Assembly (NCBI GenBank): GCA_963675955.2
Contig: CAXXVR010000007.1
Span: 952,890-1,016,889, forward strand
DNA from: Desulfocicer sp963675955
GTDB lineage: Bacteria > Desulfobacterota > Desulfobacteria > Desulfobacterales > Desulfobacteraceae
DNA: 64,000 bases
Reading direction: 5' to 3'
Of the stretch, positions 45,477 to 52,932 are shown in pieces. The number at the start of each line of letters is the position of its first letter. The stretch's first letter is position 1. The notes below the pieces were generated by a model that made no database searches, had not been told where the DNA came from, and saw only the letters and a program-made list of their open reading frames with translations. The position numbers were made by a program, and so were the translations under genes.

Positions 45477-48149
45477 TTAGACCGTGAGATCAATGCCAAG
45501 TTCGTACTCTGAAGCACCGGGAACCAGTTTTATGTCAAAACCCAATTTTTTCCCTAATTTCACCATCTGCCGATTTTCTGAAATCACAATGCCCCACACC
45601 CGTTTCAGGCCCTTTTCCCTGGCATAAATCAGGCAACGTTTCAAAAGGGATGCCCCAATGCCCTTGCCCTGCCATTTATCGGCCACGGCCACGGCGAATT
45701 CTCCATTTTTACCATCGGGTTCAAAAATAACCCGGGCAATGCCCGCCATCTTCTGCACATTCCCTTCCTGAAGAAGTGCAACCAGAGCGATTTCACGATC
45801 ATAATCAATCTGGGTAAGGCGGATGAGCATGGAACGAGACAACTGCTTCATGGGGGTGAAAAACCGCATGTAAACACTTCGGGGAGACAATGCATTAAAA
45901 TGTTCAATCAAAAGAGAGGCATCACCGGGTCGGATGGGACGCATGAAAATGGGAACGCCGTCAATGGTTTCATCCACGGCTTCATGTTGCCAGGGATAGG
46001 GGCTGATAACCAGGTGCATGGAGGGAGCCACACTGGTGGCTTTTAAAATTACCCGGGCATCCACGGCAAGATATCTGCCATTTTTGACCATCATGGGATT
46101 TATGTCCATTTCCTGAATCTCAGGGAAATCTGACACCAGTCGGCTGAGCCTGATCAAGGTCTCTTCCAGGGCATCCCGGTTGATTTTTTCAATATTTCTG
46201 TAGCCATCTAGCACCGCTGATATTTTAGTTTCATGGATCAATCGCCGGGCCAGGGGTCGGTTCAACGGAGGCAGACCCGTTGCCATATCTTTAAAGATCT
46301 CGGTGAGCACCCCACCCATACCAAAGAGCAGTATGGGGCCAAAATCGGGATCCTGCTTTGCACCAAGAATCAGTTCATAATCCGGTACCGGGGACATGGG
46401 CTGTATGCTGACACCCATAATATCAGCATCCGGAGCATACTGGCCTGCAGCTTCCATAAGGGTGATAAACCCCATCCGTACACCATCCCTGTCTTCCACA
46501 TTCAATAATACCCCGCTGGCATCGGATTTATGCACAATATCACGAGAACAAATTTTCATGGCCACTGGAAATTCCATGGTATCGGCCAGGGCCACGGCAT
46601 GGTCAGCGGACACCGCAAGTTCCGTACGATTCACCGGAATGCCATAGGTTCCAAGCAGGGCTTTTCCTTCCAGTTCCGTTAAAACCCCATGGCCCAGCTC
46701 AAGTCCCTCTTTAACGATTTCCTCCGCATGCCTCCGGTCGATGAGCAATTTTTTATCCGTGCGAATGGGGATTTCCTGGAGGGTCTGGATATTTTCAGCA
46801 TACTGATACAAATCCACAAAGGCCCGCACAGCCCGTTCCGGTGAATCATAGGTGATGATACCCGCCTGGTTGAGAATACGCCGGGCCTTGTCCACATCCA
46901 GCCCGCCTATCCATGCCGTGAACACCGGGTATGGCGTTTTTTTCAATACCTCAGCCAGGGGATGGGCAAGGTCTGGCAGATGCAGGGTACCGGCCGGGGA
47001 ACACAACAACAGTAAGCCATCTATTTCCGGTGCATCCAGGCAGATACGCACAGCCTGAAGGTAATGCTCCGGGGGCGAATCTCCCACAATATCCACCGGA
47101 TTTCCCCGGCTCCAGTTGTCAGACAAAAATCCATCCAGCCGGGCAATGGTATCAGGGGAGAATACAGCTGGTTCCAGCCCATAAACAGACAGGGCATCGG
47201 CGGCCATGACACCGGGTCCTCCAGCGTTGGTAATAATGGCAAGTCGGGGGCCCCGGGGCTGTTTTTGTTTGGCAAGAAATTCCGCACAGTCAAAGAGCTC
47301 CTGGAACTGATTCACCCGTAAAATACCAGCCCGCTTAAAGGCCGCATCGTACACGGCGTCTTCTCCGGCAAGGGCTCCGGTGTGGGAGGCGGCAGCCCGG
47401 GCACCGGCCGTTGATCTGCCAGATTTCAGGGCAATAATGGGTTTGATACGAGATACGGAACGGGCTGCACTCATGAAATTTCTGATGTTGGTGATATTTT
47501 CCACATACATGACAATGCTTTCAACGGAACCCAGAGAACCCAGGTAATCAATCATATCGGCAAAGTCAATGTCCATCATGGTGCCGAGACTGACAAAATG
47601 GCTGAATCCCACATTTTCACGCATGGCCATGTCAAGGACAGAGGTGCAAACGGCACCACTCTGGGAAAGAAAGGCAATTTTTCCCGGCAGGGGAGACTGA
47701 TGGGCGAAACTGGCATTAAATTTCTTGGCCGTATTCACAATACCAAGGCAGTTAGGTCCGATTATGCGCAGGTTTGTTTTTCGGGCAATTTCCATTATCC
47801 GGGCTTCAACTCTGCGTCCGGAAACCCCGGTTTCCTTACCGCCGGCAGAGATCACCACCGCACCGGCAAGGCCTTGATTACCACAGTCCTGCACAATCTT
47901 TGGCACCGTGCTGATGGGGGTGGCTATGATGGCCATATCCACAGGGGTTTCAAGGGCCGACAGATGGGACAGGCAATCTAAACCCATCACCTTGTTATAT
48001 TTAGGATTTATCGGATAGATCTTACCGGGAAACCCGCCACTTAACAGATTATTCATAATGGCAGCCCCGATGTGTCCTGGACGCTCACCGGCACCTATAA
48101 CGGCAACGGATTTCGGATTAAACAGCCTGTGCATGTTTATGGTGCCCAT
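45477..48149 (-). CDS. ADP-forming acyl-CoA synthetase-like / GNAT acetyltransferase fusion (Pat-like)
   Basis: The 890-residue protein combines a CoA-binding domain (1-140), a succinyl-CoA-ligase-like domain (150-290), a linker domain, an ATP-grasp domain (about 480-700) and a C-terminal GNAT domain (730-890, VADKWQGKGIGASLL). The order matches protein lysine acetyltransferase Pat/YfiQ/PatZ. The SHTGALAGED motif with His256 is kept; this His carries phosphate in ADP-forming acetyl-CoA synthetases and, from memory, is lost in Salmonella Pat. It might therefore make acyl-CoA as well as acetylate proteins. It lies between a universal stress protein and a kinase, on the same strand. Confidence 0.88.
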   Translation of the reverse strand: MGTINMHRLFNPKSVAVIGAGERPGHIGAAIMNNLLSGGFPGKIYPINPKYNKVMGLDCLSHLSALETPVDMAIIATPISTVPKIVQDCGNQGLAGAVVISAGGKETGVSGRRVEARIMEIARKTNLRIIGPNCLGIVNTAKKFNASFAHQSPLPGKIAFLSQSGAVCTSVLDMAMRENVGFSHFVSLGTMMDIDFADMIDYLGSLGSVESIVMYVENITNIRNFMSAARSVSRIKPIIALKSGRSTAGARAAASHTGALAGEDAVYDAAFKRAGILRVNQFQELFDCAEFLAKQKQPRGPRLAIITNAGGPGVMAADALSVYGLEPAVFSPDTIARLDGFLSDNWSRGNPVDIVGDSPPEHYLQAVRICLDAPEIDGLLLLCSPAGTLHLPDLAHPLAEVLKKTPYPVFTAWIGGLDVDKARRILNQAGIITYDSPERAVRAFVDLYQYAENIQTLQEIPIRTDKKLLIDRRHAEEIVKEGLELGHGVLTELEGKALLGTYGIPVNRTELAVSADHAVALADTMEFPVAMKICSRDIVHKSDASGVLLNVEDRDGVRMGFITLMEAAGQYAPDADIMGVSIQPMSPVPDYELILGAKQDPDFGPILLFGMGGVLTEIFKDMATGLPPLNRPLARRLIHETKISAVLDGYRNIEKINRDALEETLIRLSRLVSDFPEIQEMDINPMMVKNGRYLAVDARVILKATSVAPSMHLVISPYPWQHEAVDETIDGVPIFMRPIRPGDASLLIEHFNALSPRSVYMRFFTPMKQLSRSMLIRLTQIDYDREIALVALLQEGNVQKMAGIARVIFEPDGKNGEFAVAVADKWQGKGIGASLLKRCLIYAREKGLKRVWGIVISENRQMVKLGKKLGFDIKLVPGASEYELGIDLTV

Positions 48150-48207
48150 TATTTTATCTCCTCCTGACTATCTCATCGATGGTAAGTTGCCGGCCTTTTC
48201 CAGGGGT

Positions 48208-49137
48208 TTAAGAAACAATCCACACGGTCATTCTACGAGCGGCATGAACCACCTTCCAGGGAACCCTGCCAATGGTAAACTCCTTCACATTGGATTTTCC
48301 CCGTCGACCCAGAACAATGGTCCCGCAATCTTCTTCTTCTGCAGCCTTTACAATGCCACCGGACCGACTCCGGGTGTTGGTGATGATCTTCCGCTGAATT
48401 TTTTCACTGGGAATACCCACAGCTTTAAGTTTTTCTGCAGCGTCATCAATGGCGACCTGCATGCTGTTAAAAAACAATTTGACCGGACTTTCGGTTTCCA
48501 GGGCTTCCCCCTCCATGTCAATGAGGTTAAAATCACGTAACACTCCACAAATGACAATGCGACAGGACGAATTCGCCACCACATGGCTGGTAAAATCCAC
48601 GGCCCGTTTGGAACCCTCAGATCCATCCACGCTGAGAAGAATTGAAGAATTGCTTTTATGAAGACCCGCCAGCAGCACCGGCACCGACGAAAGCCTTTCC
48701 AGAAGTTTTGTGGTGGTACTGCCCATGACCATCTGAAGTTGTGCGCCATATCCCCGGCGTCTGGCAAGTACGGCAAAATATCCCTTTGCTGCCTCGGTAA
48801 TGATATCCCTTGCCACACCCATGTCTCGATTCTGTATACATATGGACACATCGTCCACAGGGTAGCCTGCCCCCACAAGCATGCTTTTGGCACGTTCCAT
48901 ATAATTTTTCATCTCTTTCCTGCGCTGCAGTTCCCATCCCTTTGCCTGGGCCATGGCATTTTTGCTGAAGGCCTCATTACCAATATCCCAGTAACTCTCC
49001 GGCACTGAACTGAACACATTAAAGAGCACAATTTTTTTCCCGATGAACGGCTTAAAATCGCACAGGTACTCTATGGTCTTAAAGGACCTTTCAGAACCGT
49101 CCAGAACAACCAGCATCTTATTTTGAAATTCCGTCAT
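48208..49137 (-). CDS. Tandem universal stress protein (two UspA domains)
   Basis: The 309-residue cytoplasmic protein has two Usp domains. The first (about 5-155) begins MLVVLDGSERSFKTIEYL. The second (160-309) begins SSILLSVDGSEGSKRAV and ends with VLGRRGKSNVKEFTIGRV, the G-2x-G-9x-G pattern of ATP-binding Usp domains. It lies 58 bases upstream of the acyl-CoA synthetase/GNAT gene and may be co-transcribed with it. Its start overlaps the end of a broken small gene by 20 bases. Confidence 0.88.
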   Translation of the reverse strand: MTEFQNKMLVVLDGSERSFKTIEYLCDFKPFIGKKIVLFNVFSSVPESYWDIGNEAFSKNAMAQAKGWELQRRKEMKNYMERAKSMLVGAGYPVDDVSICIQNRDMGVARDIITEAAKGYFAVLARRRGYGAQLQMVMGSTTTKLLERLSSVPVLLAGLHKSNSSILLSVDGSEGSKRAVDFTSHVVANSSCRIVICGVLRDFNLIDMEGEALETESPVKLFFNSMQVAIDDAAEKLKAVGIPSEKIQRKIITNTRSRSGGIVKAAEEEDCGTIVLGRRGKSNVKEFTIGRVPWKVVHAARRMTVWIVS

Positions 49138-49546
49138 TTATATGCCCTCCATTGGGGGGTGTGAATTGTTGTGATCGAATCCATTGTTCAAATGAATCTG
49201 ACAAGCCTGCTTTTAACTGTTTGATCAGCAAGTTGCATGCCTTTGGATTAAAAAACTCATAACCACCTGTATTTGAATAAGTATCCAAGATATAAACAGG
49301 TTGGATCTCTTTCCTTTGCCCATCAGAACATGGCGGCTTTTTACAGGTTGTAAAAAAAACTGACACCATTTCCCCCAAAGCATCCCCAATGTAAAATCCC
49401 TGAAACGGCTTCTTCTATGGGCCTTCCGGAAACACACGCCTTTTCTCAAACCCTCCGGAGGCCAGTTTCTGGTACGACGCCACGGTGATGATATCCCACC
49501 GGGCAACTTCTGAAAATGAAACCCAGTAAAGGAATCCCTGCGGCAT
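49118..49546 (-). pseudogene. Small unknown gene interrupted by one TAG
   Basis: From an ATG at 49546 a single frame of 142 codons runs to TAA at 49118 with one internal TAG (49417-49415, codon 44). The product would begin MPQGFLYWVSFSEVARWDII and continue through KKPFQGFYIGDALGEMVS and YILDTYSNTGGYEFFNPKAC. Composition on both sides of the TAG is protein-like. I recognise no family. It has no good ribosome site. Either a dead gene or a chance frame; 86 residues downstream of the TAG remain open. Confidence 0.35.
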
Positions 49547-49598
49547 AAAAATTGCTATACAAGTGTTGAAGAAAAATTCAAATCAGGCAGATAAATTG

Positions 49599-49726
49599 TA
49601 AATATTCGGCTTGATAAAGTAAATTTTTGGACAGTGCCCCATATTCGCCTGTTTGGCTGCATGGCATACAAATACTGTGAGAACTAGACCAAAACAGGTA
49701 AAGATGGGGGGCAGACCGAATATTCA
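49599..49726. mobile_element. MITE-like element with terminal inverted repeats, copy 2
   Basis: Ends TAAATATTCGGCTTG (49599-49613) and CCGAATATTCA (49716-49726) are inverted copies matching at 10 of 11 positions over the terminal part. The interior shares AGACCAAAACAGGTAAAGAT with copy 1, plus about 50 extra bases. It lies in the divergent gap upstream of the CBS-ACT gene. Confidence 0.6.
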
Positions 49727-49844
49727 CCATCAATTCACACAATGTCCCATAGACATAACAACAGGGATAGATCACAGCAGCCATGGGCCTGTGGGCAAAA
49801 AAAGGCAACGGATGCCATGGTCAACCCCGGAAAGGAGATGCCCC

Positions 49845-50522
49845 ATGTTGATAAAGAAATGGATGAGCTCACCTGTAAATACCGTCGACGCGGATGCTTC
49901 TGTCCTGGATGCCGCCGACCTGTTCAAAAAAAAAGTGATTTCCATGCTGCCGGTGCTTGAAAAGGGGAAAATAGTAGGGATTATCACCGATGGAGATATC
50001 AAAAAAGCCACCCCGTCCCAGGCCACCTCCCTTGCCGTCTATGAGCTGGGTTCATTGTTGAGCAAAGTAAAAATCCAGTCGATCATGTCCCACCCCGTAT
50101 TGTGCACCACCGAAGATCGTACTGTGGAGGAAGTGGCAGGCACCATGCTCATGGAAAATATTTCCGGCATGCCCGTCAAGAACAGCCGGGGCCACCTGAC
50201 AGGCATCATCACCAAAAGCGATATTTTCAGATGCCTGGTATCCTTCACCGGCGGGGCGCGCAAAGGACAGATTTTTGCCTTTAAAATCACTGACAGCCCC
50301 GGCATGATCAAAACCATCACCGATATCATCCGCATGGGAGGTGGCCGTCTGCTCAGCATTCTGACATCCTACGATGATGTTGAAGAAGGCTTCAGAAAGG
50401 TGTTCGTACATGCCTTTGATATACCTGAAGAAAATTTTGACAGCGTGGCAGCCCAGCTTTACGACGCGGGAGACCTTTTTTTTCTGGCCGATCAGACCCG
50501 CAATATCAGAAGGCTTTTTTAA
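49845..50522 (+). CDS. CBS-pair and ACT domain protein (AcuB-like)
   Basis: The ATG at 49845 has AAAGGAG seven bases upstream and gives 225 residues; the frame is open further upstream but that sequence is not protein-like. Two CBS domains (about 1-60 and 75-135, VLEKGKIVGIITDGDIKK and NSRGHLTGIITKSDIFR) bind adenine nucleotides in this family. The C-terminal 75 residues resemble an ACT domain (FAFKITDSPGMIKTITDIIR). Proteins of this architecture sense energy charge or amino acids and control enzymes. It is co-directional with the small universal stress gene 22 bases downstream. Confidence 0.88.
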   Translation: MLIKKWMSSPVNTVDADASVLDAADLFKKKVISMLPVLEKGKIVGIITDGDIKKATPSQATSLAVYELGSLLSKVKIQSIMSHPVLCTTEDRTVEEVAGTMLMENISGMPVKNSRGHLTGIITKSDIFRCLVSFTGGARKGQIFAFKITDSPGMIKTITDIIRMGGGRLLSILTSYDDVEEGFRKVFVHAFDIPEENFDSVAAQLYDAGDLFFLADQTRNIRRLF

Positions 50523-50544
50523 CCAAAAGAAAGGAAACATACAC

Positions 50545-51027
50545 ATGAAAGAAATCAACAAAATACTGGTTTGTATCGACCTGTCCGACTACTCCATCCC
50601 CACACTGACGTATGCCCTTGCCATTGCCGGTAACAGCAATGCAGAAATTCATATTCTCAATATTTTAAACCAGCGGGATATCAATGCCGTTAAAATGGTC
50701 ACCAGCTATTATCCCGACAAGCTGGACCTCCAGGAATATGTCAAAGAAAATACAGAAGAACGGCGTAAATCTCTGAAAAAAATGATCAAGGAAAATTTCT
50801 TTGATCAAAAATCTGCAATGACTATCCACATCGGTATGGGTGTTCCCTTTGAAGAAATACTTAAACACGCCACGGAAAATGAAATTGACCTCATCGTCAT
50901 GGGCAACAAGGGAAAGGGCAACATCGCAAAAACCCTGTTTGGATCCCAGGCGGAAAAAGTCTTTCGTCATTCTCCCATACCGGTGGTCAGTGTCAGGCAG
51001 AATCCTCACAAACGAACTCAAGATTAA
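50545..51027 (+). CDS. Universal stress protein UspA family, single domain
   Basis: The ATG at 50545 has AAAGGAA upstream and gives 160 residues. The Usp fold begins KEINKILVCIDLSDYSIPTL and ends with VMGNKGKGNIAKTLFGSQAEKVFRHSP, with the G-rich nucleotide-binding pattern. It forms a two-gene unit with the CBS-ACT gene. A GC-rich dyad and a perfect terminator follow. Confidence 0.9.
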   Translation: MKEINKILVCIDLSDYSIPTLTYALAIAGNSNAEIHILNILNQRDINAVKMVTSYYPDKLDLQEYVKENTEERRKSLKKMIKENFFDQKSAMTIHIGMGVPFEEILKHATENEIDLIVMGNKGKGNIAKTLFGSQAEKVFRHSPIPVVSVRQNPHKRTQD

Positions 51028-51040
51028 CTATTTGATTCAG

Positions 51041-51091
51041 GGATCCCCATGGGCCGACCGTGACAACGGCCGGCTCAATGGGGTTGGGTTC
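51041..51091 (+). terminator. GC-rich imperfect dyad after the Usp gene
   Basis: CCCCATGGGCCGACCGT pairs imperfectly with ACGGCCGGCTCAATGGGG. It begins 14 bases after the stop codon. The central part resembles the loop of family 1 repeats. Confidence 0.5.
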
Positions 51092-51156
51092 ATTACCATT
51101 TTCCCGATTAAACGCTTATTTAAAGGACTCAAGAGCCTGCACCGGTATCAACGCAA

Positions 51157-51201
51157 ACAAGTCCCCCGGGAATATCTTTTCCCGGGGGACTTGTTTTTTT
51201 T
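51157..51201 (+). terminator. Rho-independent terminator between convergent genes
   Basis: ACAAGTCCCCCGGG and CCCGGGGGACTTGT form a perfect 14-base-pair stem with a 10-base loop, followed by a T-rich tract. It ends the CBS-ACT/Usp unit and may also serve the opposite REC-CBS operon. Confidence 0.9.
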
Positions 51202-51236
51202 ACTTAATCCGCTATCCTCTTTCTGTCCTGCACCTG

Positions 51237-52136
51237 CTATACGTTAATAATTCGTTCCATTTCAAAGAAAAGCTCCTGTTCCCGGATCACCCCCACGGTT
51301 TTACCGGTCATGGTGACAATGAGACGGCGCTGATTTGCCTCAAGCATGAGGTAGGCCGCCTCCATGAGGTTTGCCTTGCCATCAATGGAAGGAGGCGAAG
51401 GCGACATGACATCGCTTAAGGGGGTATCTTTCATCGTCTGTATTCCCATGGAGAACATGCCCTTCCAGAACATGGGGGAATATTCAATGCTGTCCGCCAG
51501 AGAGGGCTTGGGGGCAGAAAGATAGCCGGGCATCACCATTTCCATAAGATTACGGATGGTGAGGGTTCCCTGGACCTGGTTTCCTTTATTCACCACCAGG
51601 ATGGAACGATGGCCCGTTTCCATGAGTCGACTGGTGGCCATACGGGTGATAAAGGATCTTTTCAACAGATTAATGGCATCCTTGATGCTTTTGCCTTCCT
51701 CAATGGTGGAGTATTCTGCAATGGGAATCATGATATCCAGCACACTGCGTTCCCGGGGCAAAAAGGATTTATCCTTAACCTGGCAGGCTTCTTTTATTTT
51801 TTCAGCCAGAAGATTGATATCACAGGGTTTGCTCAAATAATCAAAGGCTCCCTGGCCCAGAGCTTCCTTTGCCGAGGGCATGGCACCATGGCCGGTGAGC
51901 ATGATCACCGGAAGATCCGGCTTTATTTCCTTTATTTTGTCCAGGGTTTCATGGCCATCCATACCGGGCATCTTGATGTCCAGAATAACCACATCCGGGT
52001 TCTGATCTATTTTTTCCAGAGCATCTTCACCACTTTCCGCCACGATGGTTTCAAACCCTTTTTTATTGAGGATTTTTTTTGTGGTATCCCTAAAGCGTTT
52101 TTCATCATCCACCATCAACACTTTTATCTGACTCAT
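51237..52136 (-). CDS. Response regulator with CBS-pair output (REC-CBS)
   Basis: The 299-residue protein has an N-terminal receiver (1-120, acidic pair DDEKRF, Asp in VVILDIKMPGMDG, Lys in DYLSKPCD), then a linker, then a CBS pair (about 140-295, RSILVVNKGNQVQGTLTIRN and RRLIVTMTGKTVGVIREQEL). A phospho-receiver joined to a nucleotide-sensing module, with no DNA-binding part, is an uncommon output type. It is the last gene of the kinase-receiver-DASS-Yip1 run and faces the CBS-ACT gene across a terminator. Confidence 0.88.
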   Translation of the reverse strand: MSQIKVLMVDDEKRFRDTTKKILNKKGFETIVAESGEDALEKIDQNPDVVILDIKMPGMDGHETLDKIKEIKPDLPVIMLTGHGAMPSAKEALGQGAFDYLSKPCDINLLAEKIKEACQVKDKSFLPRERSVLDIMIPIAEYSTIEEGKSIKDAINLLKRSFITRMATSRLMETGHRSILVVNKGNQVQGTLTIRNLMEMVMPGYLSAPKPSLADSIEYSPMFWKGMFSMGIQTMKDTPLSDVMSPSPPSIDGKANLMEAAYLMLEANQRRLIVTMTGKTVGVIREQELFFEMERIINV

Positions 52137-52157
52137 TATTATTATCTCCTTGGTGTT

Positions 52158-52685
52158 CTATAAACGGCCAAAAGCCATAAGGGCTGAAGATATCAGACAA
52201 ACCTGCAGCACCAGAGACAGACACACGATCCAGAAAGATTTTTTGCCTGTCAACGCACAGCTGTTTTTAAATCCGGTATATACCAGCCACCATCTCCAGG
52301 GTTCTGTGAACCACAGCATAAAGGGAAGCCATGAAAGAAAAAGCGTAATCCCTGCAGAAAAGGCATAAATACTGAGTACGCCCGCAAAAGGTGCTCTCTT
52401 TCCCACCATCAGCACCATGGTGATATAACCTATGACGGCGGACAGCATAATCATTCCCAGGGCATTGGTAAAAAACACAATACTCATTATCCACATCGGT
52501 TGCCCATAGGCCCCTGTCAAAAGACTTGCCACAGCATAAAAGACACTGCTTAGAACCATGAATCCCACTGTGATTTTAGCTGTTGTTTTTCCGGGCAGTT
52601 CCATGAAAAATTGTCCAGGTTCAATCAACAGCTGAACAATGGCATAAGCATAGAACTGACAATTTTTTAAACTGGATTCAAACAT
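52158..52685 (-). CDS. Yip1-like multi-pass membrane protein
   Basis: The 175-residue protein has about five transmembrane segments and matches the general pattern of bacterial Yip1-domain proteins (VQLLIEPGQFFMELP at the N-terminus followed by helices). No catalytic motif is visible. It lies between the 50-residue membrane protein and the REC-CBS gene, so it may help assemble or regulate the transporter. Confidence 0.7.
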   Translation of the reverse strand: MFESSLKNCQFYAYAIVQLLIEPGQFFMELPGKTTAKITVGFMVLSSVFYAVASLLTGAYGQPMWIMSIVFFTNALGMIMLSAVIGYITMVLMVGKRAPFAGVLSIYAFSAGITLFLSWLPFMLWFTEPWRWWLVYTGFKNSCALTGKKSFWIVCLSLVLQVCLISSALMAFGRL

Positions 52686-52756
52686 CGTCCTGCACCTTTT
52701 CCCATTATTCCCGCCTGAACAGAAATGGAACTCTTGTGCCTGTCAGAGCATGGTCA

Positions 52757-52909
52757 TTATATTATTTTTGAAAAAATACCCGCCAGAAGCATGATCAACG
52801 TCATGTAAAAAAAGAATTTACGTTCCGCCGCTTTGGAAAAGCGTATTTCTCCGCTTTTAAATATCGTCTTCCATGAATCATCATTGCTTTTTTTATGTTG
52901 TACTTCCAT
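52757..52909 (-). CDS. Small single-pass membrane protein, 50 residues
   Basis: The frame from ATG 52909 to TAA 52757 encodes a basic, polar N-terminus (MEVQHKKSNDDSWKTIFKSG) and one hydrophobic C-terminal helix (FFFYMTLIMLLAGIFSKII). AGGATGAAG lies just upstream of the start. It begins 23 bases after the DASS transporter stop on the same strand. Size, topology and position suggest a small accessory subunit or regulator of that transporter, which is an inference. Confidence 0.7.
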   Translation of the reverse strand: MEVQHKKSNDDSWKTIFKSGEIRFSKAAERKFFFYMTLIMLLAGIFSKII

Positions 52910-52932
52910 GACTTCATCCTGTGTTAAGCAGA

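Noticed and set aside
51157..51201. Idea that the strong hairpin is part of a mobile element
   Set aside because: Perfect stem, short loop and T-tract between convergent genes fit an ordinary terminator.
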